Shown here piece by piece: positions 23,563 through 35,803 of a stretch of 64,000 bases of DNA. Location of the stretch: NCBI GenBank assembly GCA_038363925.1, contig JAQQWL010000011.1, positions 7,626,001 to 7,690,000 on the forward strand. Direction: 5' to 3'. The stretch's first letter is position 1; each line of letters begins with the position of its first letter. The DNA comes from Apiospora phragmitis (lineage: Eukaryota; Ascomycota; Sordariomycetes; Amphisphaeriales; Apiosporaceae). The notes below the pieces were generated by a model, which searched no databases, was not told the DNA's origin, and saw only the letters and a list, made by a program, of their open reading frames with translations. The translations under genes were made by a program, and so were the position numbers.

Positions 23563-26500
23563 GGTGGAAAGCGTGAATTCAAAATTGATGGCTGAACTAG
23601 AGATGAAGGCCAGAAATTCCTTGAAGCTGTATCCGACTACAGTAACACAAGCCGGAAATATTGGAAGTGTTTGGTTGTGCAGAAATACTGGACCAAAGGG
23701 ACAAAGAAGCCTTGTGCGAACAGAAGTCAGAGGCGCAGGTGCTTGTTGCTTAAAAGAAAGGAGCTGCTTTGTTTTGCTTTGTTGGACCTTGGAGCTTGAG
23801 CCGAGTGTGCGCAAGTGAGGGTTCACTAGAAGATCTCGCGATGGCTGTGGGAAGGCGGCAGGCAGCGGAGTGGGAGAAGGCGCAAGAGAGTGATTCTAAG
23901 GTGGGCAAGCACCCAGCCTTATTATATCAACACTTTGGTCGCCGACCTTTGCTCCTCCCTGGGAGGTACAACGTACATTGCAGGTGTACATCGTACATCT
24001 GGAGCGTTCACCCCCATCCCCTTCCCCCCTCCCCCCGCCCCTCACCCTGGGAATGAGACGACGAGCGAGCAAGACCAGAGCAGACTAAGACCAACCAACC
24101 AACCAACAAACAAACAGACGGGAGAAAGAAAGCCTAGGAGCTTGCCAGGGCTAGGTCAGTGACTAAAAGTGAGTGCCAACATCCACGCGACTGGAGCCGA
24201 TGCGGAGAAGGCCCCAGCTCGTGCATGGCTATATTAAACATGACGGAACCTTGCATCACCAAACAGCTGAGCTGTTGTGGGGGGTGTGGTTAGCGCTGTA
24301 CATGATCTGCCATGCAATATTCACTATTCGTATACTATGCGTGTATGCGTACATCCTGCAACATATGCTGTACCATGCATTGCTTTGGTCCCTCACACAT
24401 CACCGGACGATGACACTATATCACGGCGGTTTCGACATCTGGAAGGCTGTCGATGAGCTTCGGATGGCCCCCCTGCGAGCCCCGTCTACGCAAGGCTCGA
24501 GATGTATTCCAAAGGTTTCATGCCGTGTATCCGTTATACTATGCGATTGCATCGTATTCACTCGGAAACCCTATCGATATGGGATTACTCATTGCTTACT
24601 GGGCTTTGCATGATGCATGCGTTATGCACACGCATGCGTATAACGGGTGTGATGGGATGGCGCAGCACGAACAAACTAATGACGGGCTTGAATATTGCCG
24701 CCGTTGAGGATTCACCCTAGCGGTCTGTCCATAGCCTGTTTCTCGCTTCTCTTGTTCGAAATTGGGATGACTTTGAGTGCCAAGCAAAAGCTTAGCATTC
24801 CCCCCTTCACAGACTTCAGACAGTGACAGCTGTCTTTCTCTGTTTCCTTCTGCTTCTTTGTGGCCTGAGCACAAAACATAATAGATAAACAGCACCATGT
24901 GCTCCAATCCTCACCATTTAAACAAGAGTCCTTACCTGCCTGGTCCATATTACATGCACTCTCGCTGTCTATTTATGTATATTAGTATGCGGAAGGAATG
25001 TTTCACATTTTTTGCCGCTGTTCCTCGACTAAACCATTTGTAGCAAAAAAGCAAGGATGGTAGCTGCTGAGGTTATGATCTACCCTGATATGCGCACTGC
25101 CGAATTGGGCGGTCGGTACGGTTCGTCTGCCATATACTAAATAAAGTACATCGATGGTGAAAGAAAATAGGCGTGGAATGGCCGTATACACGAGTACCCC
25201 TTGTCGGCTAGTCAAGTGCCAATCCCCCTGCAAGCCCCTCCCAGCCTACAGGAAAAGGAAACGAAGAGTTCGACCTGAATCCCTTACAAAGGGATTTGGC
25301 AAGACTAGGCTAGGTGTACGCAATAGATGAAGTAAAATGACATCAATCTAATTGGGGTTGGTCAAGCAGTTGCATGGCAACATGGCAACATCTTATCAAT
25401 CTCGGTTAAAAGCGCGAGCAACTAACTACCACTACCGTGCAATGCGGCATCAGGGTCCCTAGTATATAAACAAATAAACGTCGCCCGTATGAGCGGCACA
25501 GGCATATGTCAACCAGACCCGAGCGCATACGGTAGATCGCTGATCACGTACTTAGATTACTTTGAATAGGGACAGTAGAGACACCATGGGGCTATGTAGT
25601 AGTCTCTCGGTATACCCGGCAAGATCTAGAGCTCAGGCCCCTTAGCAGTCCTTACCTACCTGACACGTTGTGTGCCCGTGTACACATTCCGTATGCCCCT
25701 ACATCCGAGGACGATGCTTTCTTCTGATCCTATCAATCATCCTCCGTGTTTCAAGGAGGAAGCTGGAAAATAACAACATTAAAGTACTGCCTTTAAATTA
25801 GGCAAGGTGTATGCGGTGTGTGGTTCCTTGCTTAGAACGTTTGTTGGCGCGCTGCTGCAGAGTGACCAACAGCCCAGGCCACACAGCCCCCCCCCCTGCA
25901 GTGCCGCGGCCAACAGCGATCCCGCTGCCCGTACCTGGAATTAGAAACATCGAACCCACACAGGCCACTGCCAGACCCCTACATACGTTCTTCCTCTCCG
26001 CAATAAAAAACATTGCCCACTCATAGCCACCAACCACATGCACGTTTCCACCACTGCTCACCAATCATCAGCGACTGATGTTCTGTTCTAGGGACTCTGT
26101 TTCTATCCCAGAGCCTTGGGCCCTATCCTATCCATGATTTTCTACAAGTAGTGTTTCTGGATGGATACGGATCTTCTCTTGTTGTAGTCTTGATGGCTGG
26201 GTGGTGGGTGGCCCCTAGATCCAAACTTCACTAGCTGCCTACTGCCTACCTCTCATTCTCCAATCCCGTGGGTTATTTTGCCGCCCTTCCGATGCTTCTA
26301 TTCGAACACTTGAGTGGCAGGATGCGGGAGGTTGTACCACGACGTAATCTTGGAACCACATCTCGGTAGCCACATATCACAAACTCTTGCCAAATGATGT
26401 TCCTTCAGCTTGGCTGACATGCGTATTGTATTATTAGACCGTGTTTCGCGGAAAGATCAGATAGACTCTTTGACTTTGCCGCTTACCACGCGACTTTGTC

Positions 26501-27961
26501 ATGTGCTGCTGCCGCCACCGCCTGAGCTTCTAATCATTACTCTTCTAAGAATGCTTATCCATTGTCTCTGGGCAGTAAGGTTGGGACGGTCCTGAGGGGG
26601 ATGATGCGGAGATAGCATTAGAATTTGGAAATATCCCACGAAAGCGAAGCAGCCCTATCACATATGCTTCTCTCTCGAAACCCGAACCAATCCCGATGGC
26701 TCCCCCTTCCCCCCTACCCATGCAGCCGCGAGTAACGGTGCCGTCTTCCCAGCTGACCTTGACTCGCATTGACAAAATCGAGGCGGCTCGGCGCGTGTAT
26801 ATCATTGGGCTCTTCTGCAGGCAGGCCCCAGACTGGACGTAGATGATGACTCATGGATGAATGCATCTGCCATGGAGAATACGAGGGGGTCGGATGCGAT
26901 TGATAACTAGCCCAACCTACACGGCCTTCTATTTATTATTCTGGTCCGCCCAGGATCCCGCCAACCAGCATGCTAGTGCAGTTTGCGGTCTGTCTTGACG
27001 TGGCTAGAAAACCAATACCCAAGTTGCATCGATGTAAGGGGGCTGGGTGGGAACATTCTATCCGTTGGACTGAGTTTCCCCTGACTTGCTTCTTAGGTCC
27101 AACGTTCAATTGCTAGACAACAACATGTCAACAGCAGAGCTATCATACACTTGTTCCGAGTCAGACACTGCGTTCATCCGCATACAGAAACCCGCATCGC
27201 GCTCAGTTACGACGAGAATCTGTTTTATCTGTTCATTTGGAAACCCCTTCCTGGGTCTCAAATGCCCTAGTTTATACGAGGTACAAGGACTACAGACAAT
27301 TTCTACCTCAGGCGGTAGGTAGGTTTGTGTATGTGTGAGATGTCAGACTAACCAGACAGTCAAGAGACGTATTGGACCGGTGTTCAGTGTAGACGGTGAT
27401 GGGAGCAGGAAAATGTCCCGAAAGATCACCGCAGTATATGTCGCCGTCAATACGGGTATATTCTCCGCCAGTCCCGTCAAAATCGTGAACGTTGAACTAT
27501 GAGGAAGCGGGCTTGAGAATGTCTTACCATTGGATTTTATGTTGTTGACGTCGTAAAGCGGTTTTTTGGCTGGCCTGCCTAAGGTTAGTAGCACTGGCAG
27601 CCTGCTGCACCACCCACTGTAAAGCTTGAGCTTTGACCACTAGCACCACACATTGTTGCAGTGCAGCCTCACCACTTCGGGCGCAAGCTCCCCCCAAACT
27701 CCAGGCTAGCCAGGCCAAGGCAAGGCCCGGAAAACAATGGATCGGTAACGACGACATCTAGACTACGGAGAAGCTCTCTGAACTCAACCAACTAAAGCAC
27801 CCGATGGAATCTTGAACTACGGCGACCCATCCGAATCACGACCCCGGCCTATCTCAACTGTGTCTCTCCAGAACCTCATATCCCACCACTGAAGTCGTCA
27901 TCAATCGTCAGTTTCGATTTAGAACTAGGGGCCTGTTTCGGTCTCAACCCTTTCCGCCAAA
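23563..27961. other. Intergenic between divergent genes, no gene seen
   Basis: The 4.4 kb contains the divergent upstream regions of the superoxide dismutase gene and the V-ATPase f gene. A CCAAC/CAAAC repeat lies near 24090-24118 and a 10-C run near 25887-25896. The longest open frame (24173-24613, +) has no protein-like organisation. Confidence 0.45.
24090..24118. repeat. Imperfect (CCAA)n/(ACAA)n microsatellite
   Basis: Four ACCA/CCAA units grade into ACAA units, upstream of the superoxide dismutase gene. Confidence 0.8.
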
Positions 27962-28409
27962 ATGAAGCCCGTCGTGTCGGCCATGCAAGCCTGGTCTTGG
28001 TGAGTTCCTGCTCCCGCCCATCTCCATCGCCGTTCAACACGGCGCAACGCGAACTCGGAAAAGATGCTAATAGGGCTTTTACGGCAGCACCGTCATCTCC
28101 GCCTTCGCCATCATCATTCTCTCCGTCATCGGCGGCCTCTTCCGCTCCAAGCACCACTCGCTGACCGGTCATGCTGACGACCCGGCCGACGGCCCGGCAG
28201 TAGCCGGTACCGTATTCACCGCCGTCTTTGTCTATATCGTAAGTCCTCGCCCCCCTCTTCCCCGAGGCGCACGGGACGAACGGAGGCTACGGATGATTGG
28301 GGGCGCGGCTTGCTAATTGACGCGTGCTTTACAGGGCTTCCTCGTATTCTGCGGCCTCCAGGGCATGCTTCACGTCCGCGAAAGCCGAAGGGGCGCGATC
28401 GCATTGTAA
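27962..28409 (+). CDS. V-type ATPase membrane subunit f (yeast YPR170W-B / RNasek-like)
   Basis: Three short exons, 27962-27999, 28088-28238 and 28335-28409, give 87 residues; each is too short to stand out alone. Intron 1 is GTGAGT...GCTAAT...GGCAG and intron 2 is GTAAGT...TTTACAG. The product starts MKPVVSAMQAWSCTVISAF, and continues with IIILSVIGGLF, a polar loop with the motif HHSLTGHADDPADGPAVAGTV, then FTAVFVYIGFLVFCGLQG and a basic tail. Length, the two membrane helices and the DPxDGPAVA loop match yeast V-ATPase subunit f (85 residues), part of the Vo proton-translocating sector in vacuolar and Golgi membranes. The acceptor at 28087 rather than 28073 was chosen because it keeps the frame and aligns with the yeast AWCCTVLSAF. 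Confidence 0.9.
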
Positions 28410-29646
28410 GAGAGGTGTTTTTATCCTTATCAGGATCAGGAGAAAACAACATAGAAAGAGAGAGAAAGAGGGATTTAAATCGCGTGGTTTGGGCGTTCAG
28501 GTTCTTTTGCGGGTTTTTTCTGCGCAGCGGATGCGGCGACGTTGGCGGCGACATTGATATAAGGAAGATGAGCTCCGACGCGAATCTCGGGCTACGACGC
28601 AAGCCGACCGATCCCTCGAGTGCCGACTTTCGCAAGTGGAGGGTTGGGGACGTCTCTAAGATCCGTCTTGGATTGAAGAGCCAGACACCCCCATTTTCTG
28701 TCAAGGGCGCGCTTGTATTCATTATGGCCAATCACGAGAGAGGCCTTTTCTTACCGGCTTGCGATGGGAGAAAGCGCGGGTATCTGAGTACCCGCTTGTA
28801 CGTCAGAACATTATGTTGACTAGACGCGGCATGTAACAAGCATACGGGGCTTCTGACGAAGTCTCCAATCGAATATTAAGATTGTACGATACAAAATGTT
28901 GGAGACTTGCATCAATACGCTCTATCCCCAAAGACTCGAAATCCAGGGGGTGTGGAGGGACGGTGCTCTATCAAAACACTACAGTAAACACAGAGGCAGC
29001 ATCAAGTCTTCATCTTAGATATTTTACCAAGTTTCGGTATTTCTTGCATGAAAGCCATGCCCAAGCTGAGGTATATCTGTATATGGTCAGACACGATGCG
29101 CAATATTTCACAGAACCAGTCACGTCACTGACACGGCCGCTATAGCTAACAAACCTTGCGCCTCCTGGAGCTGTAAGAGCTCTGTGGCTCTTAGGGGTCT
29201 TGGTAATAACACTCCTTAACCATTTGAGCAGGATCCTCTGCGGCTTGGATGCTGCTGGTACCCGGGCATGACTCCCCGGATGCAGGCCCAGATGGACGAC
29301 AAACATATATGGGCAGACAATGAAACCCCACACGGATAGAACGTCACACAAACTCCCTCTGTAAGCAATGTTGAAAATACAGCAGACCTTACGCTGGCTT
29401 CCGCGTATCATAAACGCGAGTAGGGATACACTGAACTACACTATCAAATTTACCAAGGTATATCAAAAAAAATCGGCCTCGGAGAGAGAAGTCCAACTAG
29501 CAACACTCCCTAAACTCCAAGCTCTAGATAACAAACCCCATTTTCCATTTTCGCTAAGACGGAGGACAGCAGAAAACCAGACCAAGCAAGCATCCATCAT
29601 ATACAACATAGGGATATTACTTCTCATTAAATTATCATCGTCATCA
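28410..29646. other. Convergent intergenic region
   Basis: 1.2 kb between the 3' ends of the V-ATPase f gene (+) and the rhodopsin-domain gene (-). Overlapping open frames on both strands (28216-28731 and 28310-28819) run into the last exon of the f gene and look like chance frames in G/C-rich sequence. Confidence 0.5.
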
Positions 29647-31582
29647 TTAATGGCGTGTTGTCGTCGGCGGTGGTGAAAGCGGCCACGCACCCTGGAGCGG
29701 CAGGTCTCCCGACGAAGAGGACGAAATGTTGAAAGTCGTCTGGATGTTGATGTCGCCGTCGGCGGCGGCCGAGGATCCCAGGTCGTGTTCGTGGCCCCCC
29801 TGGGCCCGGGGCCGTGGACGCTGCGGCAGGCTCTCAATCTCCCAGTGCTTGTCCCGGGAATTGCCGAAGGCGTCCACGTTGTCATAGATCCTGCTGCTAC
29901 TGCTGTTGTTGCTCAGGAAGGTCGGGGAGGATGGCGGCTCATTGAGCTCGGTCCCGGAACCTCGTGTGCCGGGTCGAAAGTTCGTCGCAGCATTGCTACT
30001 ACTGCTCTCGAGGGCGGCTGTCACCGTCGTCGTTGTCGTCCCCGTCGTGGCCCTGGAGGTTGGCGAGAGCTCGAGGTCCGGCTCAGCTCGGTCGCGGTCA
30101 TCCTCTTCATCATCCTCGTCGTCCAGCCGCAGCATATTGCGGTTATGGTAGTGGATGCCGTTGCTGGGCCGCGTCATCCGCCTGCTCGCACCACCGCCGG
30201 CACCCGTGCTGCTGCCGCCGCTGTGGCTCTGCTTCTTGTTGCTGCTGGAGTTGTACTTCTTCGACCGCTTAAGGCCGTTCAAGCCGAAATTCTTGAAGAG
30301 CGGGCGCAGCGTTGCGATGCACCCGGCTATTATGCCGAGGGCAGGCTCTAGAACAGACCATGTTGCGACATCCCTACATTGTCCACTTTGTCAGCAGGGT
30401 ACCAGTGACATGTATTATGCCGTTCTGGGGGCAGGTTGGTTATTTAAGCCAATCTGAATTTGTTTGTTCACTTACACAGTATCGTGGAGAAAATCTGCAG
30501 ATATAGCAATCTCCTTCACGTAGCTTGCCCTTAGGATTAGTGCAATGCCAGCACTATATGCCGGGTTCTTCTTGTTAGTAAGGTGCCGCGCACGCGGGAA
30601 AAAGACTGCAACGGTGTTTGGACCAGGGGCTCCAACATATCCCCTCTCAGTAGTAGTAGTAAGGGGCCAGGAAATGGTATCTAGACTTACACCAGGCCGG
30701 CGCTCAGAAGCACGGCAACGCTAATCTTGGTCCGGAGATTGATCTGCACGTTCCATAGCATCGCGACGGGCAGCAAAGCCAAGATCCAGTCCGAGACGGC
30801 GCTCAAGTTGCTGTGGACGATGGTCGAGATGGGCACGACGGCCTCGTCGATGCAAGACCCATGGGCGCCCGGGACGCGAGCGGGCCCTTCCCAGAAGAAC
30901 GAAGGGGGAGTGCATTGTAATACCATTACTTTGCGATTACACACTTGATTAGCAAACTGAACAATACAAATAATAGCCGATGCTGATTATGGTCTCTCGT
31001 GCTCTATTTGGACACAACAACGAATATCATGAAAGGGTTATAATACGTACAGAAGAAGTACACAAGGTTGAGGACCAAGATCACCACAATATTGATGCGG
31101 GTCGTCCAGACATGCCAGGGCTTGACGGCTATACGCAGCAAGAAAAGCGCGATCGACATCCGGATCAGGGTAGCGGTCGGTACATACAGGACCTCGCCGA
31201 GATACCAGGCTCGTAAGGCGACGATGATGCCTTGCTGTGTAAGCTGCGTTGTATGCAGCCCCGTACCGCCGAGGGCGATACTGTGGAGTATTATGACGGA
31301 GGTTGTTGTGTAGATGAGCTGGGAGAGCGGTGCTTAGTTACGATCTCGAAATTTCTCTCGTTCTTTCTCCTTTTTGGGTGTATCGTGTAGACAGAAATAG
31401 ATGGGACTTACTACTGCGGCCAGCATCATCCAGTCCTCCACCAGCACCTTCCGCACCATGAAGATCCTAACATAGACCCTCAGAACGCAGGCCAAACATG
31501 CTAGAGCCAAGGAAACCATCTGAACGATGAAGAGTCGCGTTCCAGCGGGGTTGACATCGAAACCCAGCGTCCTAGGCGCCAT
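29647..31582 (-). CDS. Fungal rhodopsin-domain integral membrane protein
   Basis: Five exons: 31582-31412, 31318-31051, 30928-30691, 30553-30476 and 30373-29647, coding 493 residues with consistent phases and GTAAGT-type donors. It has about seven membrane helices, for example TRLFIVQMVSLALACLACVL, TTSVIILHSIALGG, INIVVILVLNLVYFF, LSAVSDWILALLPVAMLW and VAVLLSAGLVAGIALILRA. Family landmarks are LVEDWMMLAA after helix 1, the cysteine segment QCTPPSFFW with GSCI, and the ending EPALGIIAGCIATLRPLF. These match the fungal rhodopsin-domain family (PF20684-like), whose function is largely unknown. No CFEM domain is present at the N terminus, only nine residues before FDVNPAGTRL. The C-terminal ~220 residues are a disordered tail rich in Ser, Asn, Thr and acidic runs (DDEDDEEDDRDR), presumably cytosolic. 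The family call is firm. Confidence 0.9.
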
Positions 31583-34555
31583 TTCGAGCGGAGACGATGG
31601 CGACGTCTAATGTTGAGCCAGCAGCCTTCAGTACTGCAATAAGAGAAAACACGCGGTATTTGTCACATAAGCTAACATTGACTGACGTGCGAATACAAAC
31701 AGAAAGAGCCTTATTCGGCAGCAAAAACAACTTGCATCATGGAGTTGGCCATATTGGGAGCGTCCAGACTTATATTGGTCGCATGCGTCCCGTCTGTCTC
31801 CTCGGGCAGGAAACCATGGCACGAAATACATGCATGGTGTGAAGTTAACCAAGCAAAGATCAGCGTTTGCTCCATTCCAAATCACTTTTGATCACTTTAT
31901 TGACCTGGTTTGGCTGGCGTGAGTTGACAGAATTAAAAGAAATCAACTTCCATTGTGGCCTTCGGACCAGGGCAAGCCGGGGTTTATGGCCTTGGTGACG
32001 CGGGTGCAGAAGCCACTCTCCATCGTCCTTGTCGTTGTGTAGAAGTCATTAAAGAACAGGGGTCGCACTGGATCCCGAGATCCCTCCAGCCCCAAGCCAC
32101 CTGCAGCTCTTGTTAGCCAATGACGATCCCCTGTCGACGTCTCTGCGGTTCAAGCATGCTATATGGTTGAAACGAGAGGAGCCAAGAAATATTTGTTATG
32201 GCCGATAGACCAATGACTATAATCTAACAAGCCAGCTTTCCACTATTCATACTTCACTTTCTTCCTCGTACGTACAGGCCAATTCTGGGCCATGATGCCC
32301 ATTATCTCTTACCTCTATTCCAACCAGCAGTCGGAAGAGTTTCGAAAGGTATATATGACTCGTTTCATGATACGACAAGTCTACGATCGACTCATTGCGG
32401 CATTCGGTATGTAGAATCATGCCATTGTTGTCGGCGATACTGTGTAGACAGGGGCATCCACATGAGTGAAGAAAAAGCAATTATTCGGAGCAGGGGTCTC
32501 TGAGGAAAACAAAAAAAAGAGAAGAGATAGCTGTCTGCGTCGACGCTTCGGTGTAACCGCCTGGACAATGGCAATCTTACGAAGCAAATGCAACGACAGA
32601 AAGATCTCAGCCCGAGTAGCCGGATACTACCCTGAACATTGCTTATTCGCGAAGTTCCTGTCGCCGACGAGCGTGACTCCCGATTCGATATAGAACTCGA
32701 CACATCCCTTCAGCCACCACATGGCAAGTGCCCCTTCCTTCTATATACCTTCTGCCTGGGGCCTAGAATCTCTACCGCATCTGGCATAAGGAGAAAGTAA
32801 TGGTGGCGCGATGAAAACCCGATCTCTGGTATGCAGGATTATTCTGAACGACAGCCGAGTTTCACCTAAAACCCAGTGCATTGAAAGAAGCTGAGTCTGG
32901 ATACGTGTGCAGCTGCCAGATGCCCATGGAGCATAAGATAAAATCTTGGCCGGCGTACAGCTCGCGACGAGCAGGCCGTCTTGTCGAACTCGATGTCAAT
33001 GATCACGAACTTTTGGTCGGTGAGGGCGTACTTCGTAGTAGGGACCACAATGGGGAGAATATCCACATGGGTTTGCTGGTCCAACTGGAACAGACAGTCT
33101 ATGTCCAAGCGTGCTCGCCATGTCTAGAAACGGAAGTCAAGATGCGAGCGATTTTCAAGGGTTCATGGGATTTGCAATGGTCCTTGTGAGCTGTAACTTT
33201 CCGGAGCCCCACTACTAACCTTACAATGTTGGTTTGTGTTGTTGATATATGATGGAAGTCTTTCCCTCATCACGACCTGACAGGTCGCACGGCTGCCGAG
33301 CTCTCTTGGGAAGCATTTGCAACAAAAGTAAAACGAGCCATTCCCCGGGGTCGGCAAGCGGAGCCACGTAGGATAGGGCGGCGGGATGATGGCCGCACGC
33401 TGTTGCAAGTCCTGAAATGAGAGGCAGGCCTATACGACACCGACAGTTCTCGAAGAGGGTTTTGTGGTAGACGGCACTGACTGACATGTCACTCGGTCAT
33501 TCTCGTGTCGTTCGTTGAGCCTTCAGGATGTAGAAGCGAGGTGCATATGAGACAGGTTTTATGCTGGCGCCGACGCCACGATGAACCACGATGAACTGGT
33601 AAATGTCTGAGAAGTTCGGGCTGTCTATGAGAATGCCAAAGTTAGGTATCCGTTTGTGGCAGGCATGGGGTTGCCTGCCTGTCACGGGTAGCCATCTGTT
33701 GATCGGTCGGACTCGCATGGAGCGTGGGGGAGCTGGGAACTGTCCAGTTTGGAACTCCATCCAACTCAATGTGGTCCGGATGAACATTGAATGTAGTTGA
33801 AACTGGGAATGGCAAGTGCTTTCCTGCACGACTACACACTTACATAAGCTTCATGTCATATGTACATACTTACCTACCTCTTTTCTACACATAATGTGAG
33901 GTAGGCAGGTAGGTATCTATGTACGTACATACATAGTGATCGGTTTCGTGCACTTGCCCTTCAAACATTAATTGCATGAGTGTGGTTTCTCTGATTCGAT
34001 AGCGATACCGGTAGCGTAAGACATCTAGATGCCGGCGCTGCCACAAAGGAACAGATGAAGACGCCGGAGAAGGCGGGGCATTTGTGACTGATGTCACCGG
34101 TTCGGCCACCAGGACGTCAGACTCAAAGTAGCGTACTTGCCTATGTCGTATGCTAGAGAAACACCACAGCTACAGCCTTCGGAAAAGCTGCAATTGAGGC
34201 GTTACTGCCCTTATCCATTGGATCTGGAATGGAAATATTAGGTACGCAGCGTTGCTTTCGATGGGAACGGAGCATCTGGTCCTGGCGGATGCTGCAAAAA
34301 GCGGTTCGCGGCTCGGTTGGTGGTAAGTGGGTGATGTCATGGACCCATCACTATGTACGGCATCGAGGAAACATCACTGATCATTGCAGTCATCACAAGC
34401 AAAATCCCATGAGTTCAAAGCACCACTCCAACGTGTTTTCCCTCTTCTCAACCTTCTCTAATTTCCCGCTGCTTTCTCTATCTGTATAATCTGAACGCAA
34501 CTCCAGAAATTGAACAACCACCACACCTTCTCATAGTACCGTAGCAAGCACCATC
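31583..34555. other. Divergent intergenic region, no gene seen
   Basis: The 3 kb contains the upstream regions of the rhodopsin-domain gene and the SDR gene. Minus-strand frames near 32866-33108, 33221-33487 and 33497-33829 were inspected and not accepted: they lack domains and consistent splicing. An imperfect inverted repeat is at 33861-33929. Confidence 0.45.
33861..33929. repeat. Imperfect inverted repeat (TACCTACCTC ... GAGGTAGG)
   Basis: The left arm 33861-33880 pairs with 33898-33929, allowing an ~8 nt insertion and a few mismatches. The loop is about 17 nt. It could form a hairpin or be coincidental pairing of the abundant TAGGTA-type words. Confidence 0.4.
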
Positions 34556-35512
34556 ATGTCTTCCAACGAGCATTTCCAGTCCGGTTGGCTGCCCAAGCCT
34601 ACTGACCAGGAATTCCCTGGAAAGGAGGGCAAGCTGCCTGTTGAGGCTCAGTACGACACCCTGCCCGATTACAAGGGCGGATATCAGAAGTACAAGGCCG
34701 CCGGCAAGCTCCAAGGACAGCGCGCTCTCATTACCGGAGGTGATTCCGGTATTGGACGCGCCACCACCGTCCTCTTCGCCCAGGAGGGTGCGGATTCCCT
34801 CATTGCCTACCTGCCCGACGAGCAGAAGGATGCTGAGGAGACTAAGAAGATGGTTGAATCACACGGCCAGAAGTGCCATCTCTCCCTATCGACCTGACGG
34901 AACGCAGCAACTGCCAAAAGGTCGTCGATGAGGCAGTGAAGGCCATGGGTGGCATTGATATCCTCTTCAACAACCATGCGTACCAAATGATGGTCCCGGA
35001 CATCAAGGATCTCACTGAGTAAGTCGAAGCCCCATGCACATACCCAAGATGCCGGATGATACTTTCTAACACGCGCCGACAGGGACCAGTGGGTTCACAC
35101 CTTCAACACCAACATCCATCCCTTTTTCTACATCTCCAAGTATGCCCTGCCCCACATGCGGCCCGGCTGCGCCATTATCAACAACGCCAGCATCAACGCC
35201 TACATTGGCCGCCCTGATCTGCTAGACTACACATCCACCAAGGGTGCCATCGTCTCGTTCACGAGAGGTCTGAGCAACCAGTTCGTGCACAAGGGCATCC
35301 GCGTAAACGCAGTAGCGCCCGGCCCCGTCTGGACACCTCTGATTCCTGCCACCATGAACGAAGAGGCCCAGAAGCAGTTTACTGCACCCCAAGGACGCCC
35401 GTCGCAGCCCAGCGAGATCGCGTCTTGTGTCGTGTTTCTGGCCTCACCCGACAGCTCCGCACTTAGCGGCCAGGTCATCCACTGCAACGGCGGTACCATT
35501 GTCAACGGTTAA
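34556..35512 (+). CDS. Short-chain dehydrogenase/reductase, with an apparent 1-nt frameshift
   Basis: Exons 34556-35018 and 35083-35512; the intron is GTAAGT...CTAAC...GACAG. The N-terminal WLPKPTDQEFPGKEGKLP segment is typical of SDRs related to E. coli YghA and Bacillus YhdF. The NADP(H) loop is GGDSGIG at 61-67 and the second strand LIAYLPDE. The catalytic set (numbered as if the frame were intact) is Ser191, Tyr204 and Lys208 in NNASINAY and DYTSTKGA. It would be an oxidoreductase of unknown substrate, often stress-related in this group. As sequenced, the frame breaks after GQKCHL at about 34880-34882 and meets TGA at 34895-34897; a single missing base there would restore a ~297-residue protein. 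No GT/AG pair explains the break. It is either a consensus error or a recent inactivation. The rest shows no decay. Confidence 0.88.
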
Positions 35513-35803
35513 ATACTTGTCTGCGGAAACAAGGTCAGAACCGCGAAGGCGGAATGGTATTATGGGCACGAGAGGGCGTTTCCCGATAATGGAAGCCAGA
35601 TTGTAACGAATATAAATAGATATTAATGAGAAATGACATGCTCAATTAACGATGTTTATTGCTCCTAATGTACACGCTGACTGAACCGGTTCCTCGCAGC
35701 CGAACTTCGTTCTACCGCCCTTCGCTCTTTGTTCCTACCTAAACGCCTTTTAGTTAGCCGTGTTCGTAATAAAATATACTTAAGATCTCACTCATTTAAA
35801 CAC

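Noticed and set aside
24173..24613. 146-codon plus-strand frame
   Set aside because: No domain or splice-supported extension; composition typical of chance translation.
28216..28819. Long frames on both strands over the end of the V-ATPase f gene
   Set aside because: They overlap the true last exon in other frames and show no conserved features.
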